DNA of 64,000 nucleotides, taken from NCBI RefSeq assembly GCF_023078475.1, contig NZ_CP095741.1, positions 4,741,001-4,805,000 on the forward strand, given 5' to 3'. The position numbers were made by a program, and so were the translations under genes. How positions within the stretch are numbered: position 1 is the stretch's first letter; each line of letters opens with the position of its first letter. This DNA is from Luteibacter aegosomaticola (GTDB lineage Bacteria; Pseudomonadota; Gammaproteobacteria; Xanthomonadales; Rhodanobacteraceae). The notes beneath the pieces are model-generated. The model was not told where the DNA came from. It did not search any database and saw only the letters and a list, made by a program, of their open reading frames with translations. Below, in pieces: positions 17,793 through 26,963 of the stretch.

Positions 17793-19274
17793 ATGGCTCT
17801 GACTCCCACACAACTGGACCGCCTTCCCCAGGGCGTCGACGCACCGCCTTTCGAACGGGGCAAGATCACCGCTGGTATCGCGCACATCGGCGTGGGCGCC
17901 TTTCATCGAGCGCACCTGGCGATCTATACGAACCACACGCTCGCCGATCCCGACATGGCCTCGTGGGGCATCCTGGGCATCAACCTGCTCGACCACGACA
18001 AGCCGCTCGCGGAAGCGCTTAAAGCCCAGCAAGGCCTGTATTCCGTCAGCGAGTTCGACCCGCGTGGCGATCGCAAGACGCATGTGGTCGGCGCCATGGT
18101 CGATTACCTCTATGCGCCCGCCGAGGGTGCGACCCGCGTGCTGCAGCGCCTGGCGGACCCAGCCATCCGCATCGTGTCGCTCACGATTACCGAAGGCGGC
18201 TATCTGATCGACGAGAACGGCAATTTCCGTCTGGACGACGAGACGGTGAAGCACGATCTCGCGAATCCCGATGAGCCGCGTGGCGCTTTCGGTTTCATCG
18301 TCGGCGCGTTGGCAAAGCGTCGCGCGGCCGGCGTGGATCCCTTCACCGTGATGTCGTGCGACAACCTGCGCCATAACGGCGCTCAAGCGAAGAAGGCCGT
18401 GCTCGCCTACGCCAGGGCACGCTCGCCCGAACTCGCGACATGGATCGACGCACAAGTGGATTTTCCCAATGGCATGGTCGACCGCATCACGCCCGCCACG
18501 ACGCCTGCAGTTCGCGATGAACTAAACAAGGCCACCGGGCTTACCGACGAGGCACCGGTGGTCTGCGAGGACTTCATCCAGTGGGTGCTCGAAGACAAGT
18601 TCCGCCATGGCCGGCCGGCATGGGAACGGCATGGCGTGCAGATCGTCGATGACGTGTCGCCCTATGAAGACGCGAAGATCCGCCTGCTCAACGGCTCGCA
18701 CCAGATGCTCTCGTACCCGGCATTCCTCTCCGGCCACCGCCGCGTGGATGTCGCCGTGAAGGATCCGCTGTTCAACGCGTACCTCACCGATTTCCTCAAC
18801 GACGATGCGGGCATCTGGCTCAAATCCCTGCCGGGCATGGACCTGGGACCGTACAAGAAGAAGCTGCTCGACCGCTTTAGCAACGCATCGATCGCCGACC
18901 AGCTCGACCGGCTGTGCCTGGATGGCGGCTCGAAGATCCCGGGCTTCCTCGGGCCGACGATCACGGCTTGCCTGGAGCACGGCAAGGATGCGCGCCGTCT
19001 CGCCTTTCTGCTCGCCGCCTTCGACCGCTACGTGCGAGTCGGCAAGGATGACGATGGCGAAACCTACCCGCTACGTGAACCCAATGCGATGCGTCTGGTT
19101 CAACCGCTGATCGACAGCGGCTCGAAGGACACCCTGATCGAAAGCGTGGAACTGGTAGGGCCGTTACCGGCGAAGGACACGCGGTTCCGCAAGCAGTACG
19201 ACATTTACGTGGATTCCCTGCAGAAGCAGGGGGTGCGAAAGACACTGGAACAACTCGACTCCCTCGTCGACTAG
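17793..19274 (+). CDS. mtlD: Mannitol 2-dehydrogenase (long-chain polyol dehydrogenase)
   Basis: This enzyme oxidises mannitol to fructose with NAD+, and related enzymes accept arabitol or sorbitol. The 493-residue size is that of the polyol-specific long-chain family. The N-terminal Rossmann part has HIGVGAFHRAHLA (about 31-43), followed by FPNGMVDRITP and the catalytic lysine region EDAKIRLLNGSH. It starts 11 bases after mtlK. The Pseudomonas operon continues with a xylulokinase and a fructokinase; neither follows here, so fructose must be phosphorylated by a kinase encoded elsewhere. Confidence 0.93.
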   Translation: MALTPTQLDRLPQGVDAPPFERGKITAGIAHIGVGAFHRAHLAIYTNHTLADPDMASWGILGINLLDHDKPLAEALKAQQGLYSVSEFDPRGDRKTHVVGAMVDYLYAPAEGATRVLQRLADPAIRIVSLTITEGGYLIDENGNFRLDDETVKHDLANPDEPRGAFGFIVGALAKRRAAGVDPFTVMSCDNLRHNGAQAKKAVLAYARARSPELATWIDAQVDFPNGMVDRITPATTPAVRDELNKATGLTDEAPVVCEDFIQWVLEDKFRHGRPAWERHGVQIVDDVSPYEDAKIRLLNGSHQMLSYPAFLSGHRRVDVAVKDPLFNAYLTDFLNDDAGIWLKSLPGMDLGPYKKKLLDRFSNASIADQLDRLCLDGGSKIPGFLGPTITACLEHGKDARRLAFLLAAFDRYVRVGKDDDGETYPLREPNAMRLVQPLIDSGSKDTLIESVELVGPLPAKDTRFRKQYDIYVDSLQKQGVRKTLEQLDSLVD

Positions 19275-19353
19275 GGTTTCATGGGGTGTACCCGGGGGCT
19301 TCACTCCCTCGAACCTAGGTTGGTCCCCTACCTAGCCGAGCGGAGCCCCCACC

Positions 19354-19515
19354 ATGCCCCTCACCCCAACCAACCCCCAGCCGCCTTTCGCCGAACCGGG
19401 CAAGAACCGCCCGGAAGATGAGATCCGCAAGCCCGGCAGCTACCGCCCGGAGCGCGATGCGGACCCGGAACCACCGGAAGACGATGATCCCATCGAACCG
19501 TTGGAACCCAAATAA
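19354..19515 (+). CDS. Small proline-rich acidic protein (53 aa)
   Basis: A 53-codon frame runs from ATG 19354, with CGGAG about ten bases upstream, to TAA at 19513-19515. An intrinsic terminator follows 17 bases later. The product is about one quarter proline and rich in Glu, Asp and Arg (for example PEPPEDDDPIEPLEP at the C-terminus). It has no hydrophobic core, so it is probably disordered. I do not recognise the family. A good ribosome site, codon use like its neighbours and its own terminator support a real gene. Confidence 0.6.
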   Translation: MPLTPTNPQPPFAEPGKNRPEDEIRKPGSYRPERDADPEPPEDDDPIEPLEPK

Positions 19516-19531
19516 CGCATAAGAAACCTCA

Positions 19532-19556
19532 GGGCGCCGCAAGGCGCCCTTTTTTT
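19532..19556 (+). terminator. Intrinsic terminator
   Basis: The stem GGGCGCC (19532-19538) and GGCGCCC (19543-19549) has a GCAA tetraloop and is followed by seven T residues. It ends the unit containing the small protein, and possibly the mannitol operon before it. Confidence 0.93.
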
Positions 19557-19602
19557 GTCGACAACCCCGGCTCTTCCAGGGGCGCGCGGTTAGACTTGGC
19601 GG

Positions 19603-20610
19603 ATGAGCCCCGCTTCCAAGAAAAACGCCCCGCGCCGCAAGGTGCCGACCATGGCGCGCAAGCCCGCCCCTGCCCCGGCGCCCGTGCGCCCGGCGGACGC
19701 CTCGACGACGGCGGAGCGGGTCATCGCCCTCCTGCTGCGCGGCGCGCCAGCGGCCCGACGCGACAAGATCTACGCCTACCTCCAGCTCACCCGCATGGAT
19801 CGCCCCATCGGCGCCCTGCTCCTGCTGTGGCCAACGTGGTGGGCCCTGTGGCTGGCGGCGAAGGACTTCCCCCCGGCCGGCCCCCTGGTGATCTTCACCC
19901 TGGGCGTGTTCGCCATGCGCTCGGCCGGCTGCGCGATTAACGACTACGCCGACCGCAAACTCGATCCGCAGGTAGCACGCACTGCGGGCCGCCCGATCGC
20001 CAGCGGCCGGATCACGCCGAAGGAGGCGCTGGTCGCCTTCGCCGCGTTACTGGTGTTCTCGTTCGTGCTGGTGCTCTTCACCAACAAGCTCACCATCCTG
20101 CTCTCGTTCGCGGGCGCGGGCCTGGCGGCGCTCTACCCGTTCACCAAGCGCTACACCAACCTGCCGCAGGTGGTGCTCGGCGCGGCGTTCGGCTGGTCCA
20201 TTCCCATGGCGTTCGCCGCGGTGACCAACACCGTGCCGCCGGTAGCGTGGCTGCTGTTCATCGCCAACATCCTCTGGTCGGTGATCTACGACACCGAGTA
20301 CGCGATGGTCGATCGCGAGGAAGACCTGAAGGCGGGCGCGAAGTCCACCGCCATCCTGTTCGCCGATGCCGACCTCGTCATCATCGGCATCCTGATGGGC
20401 ACCTTCCTGCTGGCCATGCTGATGGTCGGCACGCGTTCGGCGCTGGGCTGGCCTTACTGGATCGGCCTGGCCGTGGCCGCCGGCCTGTTCGCTTACCAGC
20501 AGTGGATCATGCGCGATCGTGCGCGCGATGCCTGCCTCGCGGCCTTCCGGCATAACAACTGGGTGGGCTTGGCGTTGTGGATCGGCATCGTGGTGGCGCT
20601 GGCCCTGTGA
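19603..20610 (+). CDS. ubiA: 4-hydroxybenzoate polyprenyltransferase
   Basis: UbiA attaches the polyprenyl chain to 4-hydroxybenzoate in ubiquinone synthesis, within the inner membrane. The 335-residue frame has both aspartate-rich motifs, NDYADRKLD (from about 113) and DTEYAMVDREED (from about 230), and about eight or nine membrane segments. The first 45 or so residues are a basic, proline- and alanine-rich extension not usual for UbiA. ATG 19651 (MARKPAP), with AAGGT ahead, is an alternative start that removes sixteen of them. It is monocistronic by position. Confidence 0.92.
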   Translation: MSPASKKNAPRRKVPTMARKPAPAPAPVRPADASTTAERVIALLLRGAPAARRDKIYAYLQLTRMDRPIGALLLLWPTWWALWLAAKDFPPAGPLVIFTLGVFAMRSAGCAINDYADRKLDPQVARTAGRPIASGRITPKEALVAFAALLVFSFVLVLFTNKLTILLSFAGAGLAALYPFTKRYTNLPQVVLGAAFGWSIPMAFAAVTNTVPPVAWLLFIANILWSVIYDTEYAMVDREEDLKAGAKSTAILFADADLVIIGILMGTFLLAMLMVGTRSALGWPYWIGLAVAAGLFAYQQWIMRDRARDACLAAFRHNNWVGLALWIGIVVALAL

Positions 20611-20633
20611 CGGGCATCACGTTCGTCATGGTT

Positions 20634-20718
20634 CGGAAAAATTCGCTGTCATCGTGACATCTCACGGACATCGCGCATGAACTTGTCCGTCACTACTGAC
20701 GCATAAGTTCTTCCGAAT
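20634..20718 (+). promoter_or_regulatory. Nested dyads and 11-base repeats ahead of the TonB receptor
   Basis: The 200-base gap carries TGTCA-TCG-TGACA (20647-20659) and ACGGACA/TGTCCGT (20664-20670 and 20684-20690). An outer TTCGGAA/TTCCGAA pair lies near 20634-20640 and 20712-20718. On the minus strand, TGTCC and TGTCA recur with an exact 11-base step (plus-strand TGACAT 655-660 and GGACAT 666-671 of this block), which resembles a Pho box. No riboswitch consensus was recognised in the remainder, although 20735-20790 is GC-rich and can fold. Confidence 0.4.
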
Positions 20719-20810
20719 CGCGTGCCCAGGGAGAGGCCGGCGTACCGGCAAACCCCTGCCGGCCGTCGGGGTGGGCATGTGCACTACCCATCCCGGAGTT
20801 CCACCCCACC

Positions 20811-23303
20811 ATGCGTACTACCCTGCTCTGCCGTGCGTTGCGCGCGGCGATCGTCGGCGCGTTCGTGCTTTCCGCCAGCGCCTACGCCCAGGACGCCGCG
20901 CCGGAAAAGAAGACCACCGATCTCGACAACGTCGTCGTGACCGCGCGCTCCGGCGTGGAAACGCGGACCAAGGCCGAGACGAGCTATTCGATCACCACCA
21001 TCGACGAGGATCGCCTGCGTATGCAGGCCCCGACCAGCGTCACCGAGGCGGTGAAATCCGTGCCGGGCTTCTGGGTGGAGTCCTCCGGCGGTGAAGCGTC
21101 GGGCAACATCCGCGCGCGCGGCATTCCGGTGGATGGCTATGGCTCGGTGACCCTGCTGGAAGACGGTATTCCCGTGCAGCACGACCCGGCGCTGGGCTAC
21201 CTCAACGCCGATCAGGCTTTCCGTCTCGATGAAACGATCGAGCGCGTCGAAGTGGTGCGTGGCGGTCCGTCGTCGGTGTTTTACTCGAACGCGCCAGCGG
21301 GTGCGATCAACTTCATCCCGCGCCAGGTCGGCGATACGGCCGAGGGCCTGGTGAAGTACACGGTAGGTAATTACTCGCTCAACCGCCTGGATTTCTGGTA
21401 CGGCACGCCGATCGGTGGCGGCTGGAAACTCGGCGTGGGCGGCTTCTGGCGCGTGGATGATGGCGTGCGCCGACCACAATTCGATACGGACAAGGGCGGC
21501 CAGCTGCGTGCCACGCTGTCGAAGCAGCTGGAACACGGCGACATCAGCTTCGATGTGAAGCATATGGACGACAAGGTGGCGCTGTATCTCGGCATCCCGA
21601 TGTACACCGATCCCCATGGCGACATCCGGCCCGCGCCGGGCTTCAACGGCAACTACGGCACGCTGGCCGGCCCGGAGACTGAAAACCTCAACATGCGCGA
21701 GGCGGGCGGCGGCACGTACCACTTCGACAATAGCGAAGGCACGCACGTGAAGCGTACCCAGGTATCGTTCAAGTTCGACCACGACCTTGGCGATGACTGG
21801 AAGCTGGCGGAATCCATGCGCTACAGCACCACGGATACCCAGCGTAACGGCGTGTTCCCGAACGCCGTGGGCACGGGCCAGTCGATCATCGACCAGGATA
21901 CGGCCAAGCGCCTCGGCCTCGTGCCGGGTGCGACCGCGCTGCAGCTGCGTTACGTCGATAACCCGTCGCAGGTCTTCGATACCAAGGGTCAGAATGGCAA
22001 TGGCCTGGTCGTCACCGGCGGCATCCGCGGCGTGACGCTCCCGGTAGACGAGTTCATCAACGATACCCGCGTGCTGCGCAAGTTCGAGTTCGGCGACCAG
22101 AGCCACGACGTTTCGCTGGGCTATTACCACGCCAACTTCGAGCAGGACTTCGATCGCTACTCCTCCACCGTATTGCTCGACGTAAAGAACAACGCTCGCC
22201 TGCTCGATCTGGTCGGCGTGGATGCGAATGGCAACGTGGTCGGCTCGCTTACCGACCACGGCTTCTACGGCTATGGCTACGAGTGGGAACACGCCAGCGG
22301 CAAGTCGAACACGAACGCGTTCTACCTCTCCGACGAGTGGCAGGTCACGCCCGAACTGCGGATCGACGGTGGCGTGCGCCGCGAGAAGGTCACCGTGCAG
22401 GGCTATACCGAAGGCAAGGCCACGGCGGACCTCGGCGGCTCGCCGGCCGCGGCGAAGGTGCTGACCGGGAATGGCCAGTACACGCATTACGACCAGAGCT
22501 TCAGCAAGACCGGCTGGACCCTCGGCGCCAACTGGCAGTTCTCGCCGCGCCAGGGCCTGTTCGCCCGCTGGACCTCCGCTTTCCGCCTGCCCAACCTCAG
22601 CACCTATATCACCAGCCCCACCGCTACCCCGGTGCTGCAGACGATGGACCTGGGCGAGGCCGGCTGGAAGTACAGCGACCGGTTCGTCGATCTGTATGCG
22701 ACGGCGTTCTACACCAAGTACGACAACGTCGGCTTTTCCAACTACGTGTTCGACCGCTCGAACAACACCTCCACCCCGCAGACCGGCTACGCTAGCACCA
22801 AGACCACCGGTCTTGAGCTGGAGGGCACCGTGTACCCGAGCAAATGGTTCGACGTGCAGTTCAACGCCACGCTGCAGGATCCGAAGTACAAGGGCCTGCG
22901 CTACACCGAGGCCGTGAACAACGCCCCGGTGCTGCGCGATTACGAAGACAACCAGCTGATCCGCGTGCCGAAGGTGAGCTACCGGATCGTGCCGGGCGTG
23001 AACCTGATGGATAACCGCCTGCGCCTGCAGTTCTCGTACGAACATGAAGGCATGCGCTACGTGGATACCGCCAACTCGGTGCGCCTGCCCGCCTATCACG
23101 TGGTGAACTTCAGCGCCCGCTACGATGCCACGCAACAGCTCTCGCTCTACTTCTACGCGGATAACCTGTTCAACTCGCTCGGCCTGACCGAGGGCAACCC
23201 GCGCGCGGGTGAGCTGGCCAGCTCCGATGTCGGCGCCACCACGTTCATCGCGCGGCCCCTGCTCGGCCGTTCCTTCCGTGCTGCCGCGATGTACCGTTTC
23301 TGA
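20811..23303 (+). CDS. TonB-dependent outer-membrane receptor
   Basis: The 830-residue protein has a signal peptide ending about ASAYA-QD (25-28) and a TonB-box-like DLDNVVVTARS (38-48). The plug domain includes VTEAVKSVPGFWV and IRARGIPVDGYGSVTLLEDG, followed by IERVEVVRGGPSSVFYSNAPAGAIN-type residues. A 22-strand type barrel ends in Tyr-Arg-Phe, the usual C-terminal aromatic. It imports an unknown ligand across the outer membrane using TonB energy. The stop overlaps the next gene's start (TGATG), so it is coupled to a secreted PHP hydrolase. That pairing suggests the hydrolase processes the ligand or a by-product of it. Confidence 0.9.
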   Translation: MRTTLLCRALRAAIVGAFVLSASAYAQDAAPEKKTTDLDNVVVTARSGVETRTKAETSYSITTIDEDRLRMQAPTSVTEAVKSVPGFWVESSGGEASGNIRARGIPVDGYGSVTLLEDGIPVQHDPALGYLNADQAFRLDETIERVEVVRGGPSSVFYSNAPAGAINFIPRQVGDTAEGLVKYTVGNYSLNRLDFWYGTPIGGGWKLGVGGFWRVDDGVRRPQFDTDKGGQLRATLSKQLEHGDISFDVKHMDDKVALYLGIPMYTDPHGDIRPAPGFNGNYGTLAGPETENLNMREAGGGTYHFDNSEGTHVKRTQVSFKFDHDLGDDWKLAESMRYSTTDTQRNGVFPNAVGTGQSIIDQDTAKRLGLVPGATALQLRYVDNPSQVFDTKGQNGNGLVVTGGIRGVTLPVDEFINDTRVLRKFEFGDQSHDVSLGYYHANFEQDFDRYSSTVLLDVKNNARLLDLVGVDANGNVVGSLTDHGFYGYGYEWEHASGKSNTNAFYLSDEWQVTPELRIDGGVRREKVTVQGYTEGKATADLGGSPAAAKVLTGNGQYTHYDQSFSKTGWTLGANWQFSPRQGLFARWTSAFRLPNLSTYITSPTATPVLQTMDLGEAGWKYSDRFVDLYATAFYTKYDNVGFSNYVFDRSNNTSTPQTGYASTKTTGLELEGTVYPSKWFDVQFNATLQDPKYKGLRYTEAVNNAPVLRDYEDNQLIRVPKVSYRIVPGVNLMDNRLRLQFSYEHEGMRYVDTANSVRLPAYHVVNFSARYDATQQLSLYFYADNLFNSLGLTEGNPRAGELASSDVGATTFIARPLLGRSFRAAAMYRF

Positions 23304-24790
23304 TGCGCGCGCTCATCGCTCTCTTCGTCGCCTGCTTCGCCGTTACCGCCTTTGCGGCGGAACGCGCGCCCGATGTGGTCCTGCGCGGCGAACTCGCCGG
23401 CAAGGATATCCACACCTATCGCGAGATCCCGTTCGAGGTGCCTGCGGGCACCCGGCGGATCACGATCGACGTGACCTACACGGGCCGCGAACAGCGCACC
23501 ACGATCGACCTGGGACTCCTGGGCCCGGGTGGCTTCGCGGAACAGGATGGCTTCCGCGGGTGGAGTGGTGGCAGCAAGCGCCGCTTCACCGTCTCGGCCA
23601 CCGATGCCACAGCGTCGTTCCTGCCGGGTGAGATTCGCCCCGGGCAGTGGCGCCTGCTGCTGGGTATTCCAAATATCCGGCCTACCTCCACGGCAACGTT
23701 CACCGCGGACGTCTGGTTCTCGAACGATGACGAAGGCTTCGGCCCCGAGCATGGGCTCTCGCCGCCGCTGAAGACCGTCGACGGCTGGTACCGCGGCGAC
23801 CTGCACATGCATACCGCGCATAGCGATGGGGGTTGCTCGAACGTGAGCGGCACGGCCAAGGTGCCCTGCCCCTTGTTCCTCACCGCCGTCACCGCCTCGA
23901 AACGCGGGCTCGACTTCATCGCCATCTCCGAGCACAACACCATGTCGCAGGTGTCGGAGATGCGCGAACTCCAGCCGTATTTCGATCAGATGCTGATGAT
24001 CCCCGCGCGGGAGATCACGACGTTCGAAGGCCATGCCAACCTGTTCGGCGTGTCGCGGCCGCTGGATTTCCGCGTGGGTAGCGCGACGGTGCCGGACTGG
24101 AACGCCCTCACCGCCGACGTGGCGAAAGCGCATGGCCTTATCTCGATCAACCACCCGCGCCGGCCGAATGACGAAACCTGCATGGGCTGCGGCTTCACCC
24201 CGACCAGGCCCGTGGACATGCGTGGCTTCCAGGCCATCGAGGCGATCAATGGCCGCGATCCCGAGCGGCCGGAGACGGGCATCCCGTTCTGGGAGAAGCA
24301 GCTCAACGCTGGGATCCGCATCACGGGCATCGGTGGCGGCGACAGCCACGATGGCAGCGACGGTGCACGCGACGAATTCGCCGGTGTGATCGGCATCCCC
24401 ACTACGGTGGTGCATGCGCGCGAACTTTCGATGGAGGGCATCCTCGATGGTATCCGCGCCGGGCATGTGTTCATCGATGCCGAAGGTACGAAGGACCGGA
24501 TGCTTGAGGTCACGGCGACGGCAGGCGCGGCATCTGCGCATATGGGCGACGTGCTCGCTGCAGGCAGCGGGGAGCGCGTGAACGTGGCGGTCACCACCGC
24601 CGCTGTCGCTGGCATGCAAGCCACGGCCACGCTCGATGGGAAACGCATCGATGCAAAACCCGTAGCCGCCGATGGCACCACCGCCTTCACCTGGAAGAGC
24701 AACGGCAAGCAGCACTGGCTCCGCGTGGATGTGCGGGCGCCGGATGGCAAGCTGCTGCTCCTGGGCAACCCCATCTACCTGAACCACTAA
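23303..24790 (+). CDS. Secreted PHP-domain metallohydrolase (CehA/McbA type)
   Basis: The 495-residue protein starts on the receptor's stop (TGATG). It has a signal peptide (FVACFAVTAFA, cleaved near residue 19), an N-terminal beta-rich part of about 130 residues, and a PHP metal-binding domain. Metal motifs are DLHMHTAHSDGGC, ISEHNTM, INHPRRP and GGGDSHDGS. A C-terminal beta domain follows. CehA/McbA relatives hydrolyse carbamate pesticides, and the wider PHP family includes phosphoesterases. The natural substrate here is unknown. It most likely acts in the periplasm. Confidence 0.8.
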   Translation: MRALIALFVACFAVTAFAAERAPDVVLRGELAGKDIHTYREIPFEVPAGTRRITIDVTYTGREQRTTIDLGLLGPGGFAEQDGFRGWSGGSKRRFTVSATDATASFLPGEIRPGQWRLLLGIPNIRPTSTATFTADVWFSNDDEGFGPEHGLSPPLKTVDGWYRGDLHMHTAHSDGGCSNVSGTAKVPCPLFLTAVTASKRGLDFIAISEHNTMSQVSEMRELQPYFDQMLMIPAREITTFEGHANLFGVSRPLDFRVGSATVPDWNALTADVAKAHGLISINHPRRPNDETCMGCGFTPTRPVDMRGFQAIEAINGRDPERPETGIPFWEKQLNAGIRITGIGGGDSHDGSDGARDEFAGVIGIPTTVVHARELSMEGILDGIRAGHVFIDAEGTKDRMLEVTATAGAASAHMGDVLAAGSGERVNVAVTTAAVAGMQATATLDGKRIDAKPVAADGTTAFTWKSNGKQHWLRVDVRAPDGKLLLLGNPIYLNH

Positions 24791-24797
24791 CGGCCCT

Positions 24798-24865
24798 TGT
24801 AGGAGCGCGCTTGCGCGCGATGGGTGCTTGCGGCAAGAACCATCGCGCGCAAGCGCGCTCCTACA
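24798..24865. repeat. Class A palindrome, longest copy
   Basis: Perfect 26-base arms at 24798-24823 and 24840-24865 (outer sequence TGTAGGAGCGCGCTTGCGCG) enclose a 16-base loop that itself contains CTTG/CAAG. This is the most complete class A element in the window. Its right end supplies the TAG stop of the minus-strand comF gene (24861-24863). Confidence 0.9.
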
Positions 24866-25586
24866 GGGTTTTCGAATCCTTGAAGGTCGGTTTGGGGGTG
24901 CGCGCCAACGCCCAAACGTCGACGCGCGCGACGCCCACTTTTAGCAACGCCAACGCACACGCCTCCAACGTCGCGCCGGTCGTCATCACATCATCGACCA
25001 CGGCCACGTGATTCACGCCCGCCGGCACGCGCACCACGAACGCTTCCCGCACGTTCCGCGCACGCGCTTCGGCATCGAGTTCACTCTGCGCCTCCGTCGA
25101 ATGCACGCGCTCGAGCAGCGCCGGCCGCAAGGGCACACCAAGGTGCCGCGCCAACGGCCGTGCCAGTTCAAGCGATTGGTTGAAGCCGCGCTCGCGCAGG
25201 CGCGCCACGTGCAAGGGCACCGGTACGATCGCCTCAGGCAGCGCGGGTGGCGCGCCGGCAGCGATCCATCGATGCGCCAGCACCTTTCCGGCGACGAGAT
25301 CACCGCCGAACTTGAAGCGAGTCTCAAGCAAATCCAGGGGCCACGCGTAGCGATAGGGCACCCACACCTCGTGCCAGGGGCGATCCGTCTTCAGGCAACT
25401 GACGCAAAGCTCAGCCGTGCGTGCCAGCGGCAACGCACAGCGGCGGCAACGGTAGGTGTTGGGCGTGAACGAAGCCGCGCAACCTGCGCAGAGTTCGACG
25501 CCGTCGTGGCCGGGTGCCCCGCAAAGCAGGCAGCGCAACGGCAGGAGAAAGAGGCCCAAGCGGGCCAGCCAGGGGAATGCGTCCAT
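24861..25586 (-). CDS. comF: ComF family phosphoribosyltransferase-like protein
   Basis: ComF proteins act in natural DNA uptake or in carbon starvation use of DNA. The 241-residue protein has the N-terminal zinc-ribbon cysteines (CLLCGA, LCAGC, RCRRC, CVSC) and a PRTase domain. The PRTase contains VPVPLHVARLRERGFNQS and the PRPP-loop motif VVDDVMTTGATL (about 204-215). Its TAG stop lies inside the class A palindrome, so the last residues were probably altered when the repeat arrived. It is divergent from the biotin operon, an order also known in other Xanthomonadales. Confidence 0.9.
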   Translation of the reverse strand: MDAFPWLARLGLFLLPLRCLLCGAPGHDGVELCAGCAASFTPNTYRCRRCALPLARTAELCVSCLKTDRPWHEVWVPYRYAWPLDLLETRFKFGGDLVAGKVLAHRWIAAGAPPALPEAIVPVPLHVARLRERGFNQSLELARPLARHLGVPLRPALLERVHSTEAQSELDAEARARNVREAFVVRVPAGVNHVAVVDDVMTTGATLEACALALLKVGVARVDVWALARTPKPTFKDSKTL

Positions 25587-25610
25587 GCATTCGATCCATG
25601 CGAAGAGGTA

Positions 25611-25820
25611 TCAGTTGTTCGGCCGGAACATCGCCGCGTCGACGATCGACCACAGGTGGATGAGCCAGCCCATCCAGACGATCCACAGCACGGCGGCGAG
25701 CACGAACATGATCAGCGCCTTGAAGATGCGGCCCTGGACGAGCTGGCCCAGGCCCGGGATGAAGAAGCTGCACACCGCGGCGATGACGTTGCCGGTACTG
25801 CCCTGTCCTGCTGCACTCAT
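25611..25820 (-). CDS. Small membrane protein
   Basis: The 69-residue protein has two hydrophobic segments (AAVCSFFIPGLGQL and ALIMFVLAAVLWIVWMGWLI in part). The GLGQLVQGR motif between them recalls TM2-type small membrane proteins. It ends 24 bases upstream of the comF start on the same strand. The start ATG at 25820 follows a purine-rich GTTCCCCCC complement region that is not a strong site. Function unknown. Confidence 0.75.
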   Translation of the reverse strand: MSAAGQGSTGNVIAAVCSFFIPGLGQLVQGRIFKALIMFVLAAVLWIVWMGWLIHLWSIVDAAMFRPNN

Positions 25821-25900
25821 GGGGGGAACTCCGTGGGGAACGGCGACATCCTACGGCAGCCAGGCCTGGCGAGACGTAAACTCATGGCATACCGTTAAGG

Positions 25901-25930
25901 TTGACAGTACCAAGGCAGGCGCCGACACTT
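25901..25930 (+). promoter_or_regulatory. Possible bioB promoter
   Basis: TTGACA at 25901-25906 is a perfect -35 box. ACACTT at 25925-25930 (18-base spacer) is a mediocre -10. The bioB start codon is at 25956. No BirA operator dyad of the enteric kind was found near it. Confidence 0.4.
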
Positions 25931-25955
25931 CGCGCCTTCGCCACGGGAGCCCTCC

Positions 25956-26963
25956 ATGACCGCAGCCCTTCGCCACGACTGGACCCTCGACGAGGTCGAA
26001 CGCCTGTTCGCCTTGCCGTTCAACGACCTGCTCTTCCAGGCCCAGTCGGTCCACCGCCAGCACCACGACCCGAACGCGGTTCAGGTTTCGACCCTGCTTT
26101 CGATCAAGACCGGCGGCTGCCCCGAGGATTGCGCCTACTGCCCCCAGGCCGCCCGTTACGCCACCGGCGTGAAGGCCGAGAAGCTGATGAGCGTGGAAGC
26201 CGTGCTGGCCCGGGCCCAGGCGGCCAAGGATGCCGGCGCGAGCCGCTTCTGCATGGGCGCGGCCTGGCGTTCGCCGAAGGACCGCGACGTGGCCAAGGTG
26301 GCCGAGATCGTGAGCGCGGTGAAGGGCCTGGGCCTGCAGACCTGCGCCACGCTGGGCATGCTCAGCCAGCCGCAGGCCGATACGCTGAAGGCCGCCGGCC
26401 TCGATTTCTATAACCACAACCTGGATACCTCGCCCGACTTCTACGGCGAGATCATCCACACCCGCGAGTATCAGGATCGCCTGGATACCCTCGAGCACGT
26501 GCGCCATGCGGGTATGAAAACCTGCTGCGGCGGCATCGTCGGCATGGGCGAATCGCGGGCCCAGCGCGCTGGCCTGCTGCGCACCCTGGCCAACCTGCCG
26601 GAGCATCCGGAATCGGTGCCGATCAACCGTCTGGTGCAGGTCGCCGGTACCCCGCTCCATGGGACCGAAGCACTGGATCCGTTCGAGTTCGTGCGCAGCA
26701 TCGCGGTGGCCCGCATCCTTATGCCGGCGTCCGTCGTGCGTCTCTCGGCCGGCCGCGAATCGATGGATGATGCCCTGCAGGCGCTGTGCTTCGCGGCGGG
26801 TGCCAATTCCATCTTCTATGGCGAGAAGCTGCTGACCACCGGCAACCCGGACGTCGAGCACGACCGCCGCCTGTTCGAGCGCCTGGGCCTGAAGCCGCTG
26901 GAAGTCGAAGTGGAGCCGGGCACCGTCCACGCCGACATCATCGAACCCGCCGACGCCGCGTGA
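25956..26963 (+). CDS. bioB: Biotin synthase
   Basis: BioB is the radical SAM enzyme that inserts sulfur into dethiobiotin. The 335-residue protein has the cluster motif C55-x3-C59-x2-C62 (CPEDCAYC) and the second-cluster residues in [19 protein letters not shown] and YNHNLDTS. The conserved RLSAGRE is near 268. It is the first gene of the biotin operon, whose next gene starts within its stop codon. Confidence 0.97.
   Translation: MTAALRHDWTLDEVERLFALPFNDLLFQAQSVHRQHHDPNAVQVSTLLSIKTGGCPEDCAYCPQAARYATGVKAEKLMSVEAVLARAQAAKDAGASRFCMGAAWRSPKDRDVAKVAEIVSAVKGLGLQTCATLGMLSQPQADTLKAAGLDFYNHNLDTSPDFYGEIIHTREYQDRLDTLEHVRHAGMKTCCGGIVGMGESRAQRAGLLRTLANLPEHPESVPINRLVQVAGTPLHGTEALDPFEFVRSIAVARILMPASVVRLSAGRESMDDALQALCFAAGANSIFYGEKLLTTGNPDVEHDRRLFERLGLKPLEVEVEPGTVHADIIEPADAA

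Noticed and set aside
20700..20810. Riboswitch ahead of the TonB receptor (cobalamin or TPP)
   Set aside because: The region can fold but lacks the consensus boxes of either class.
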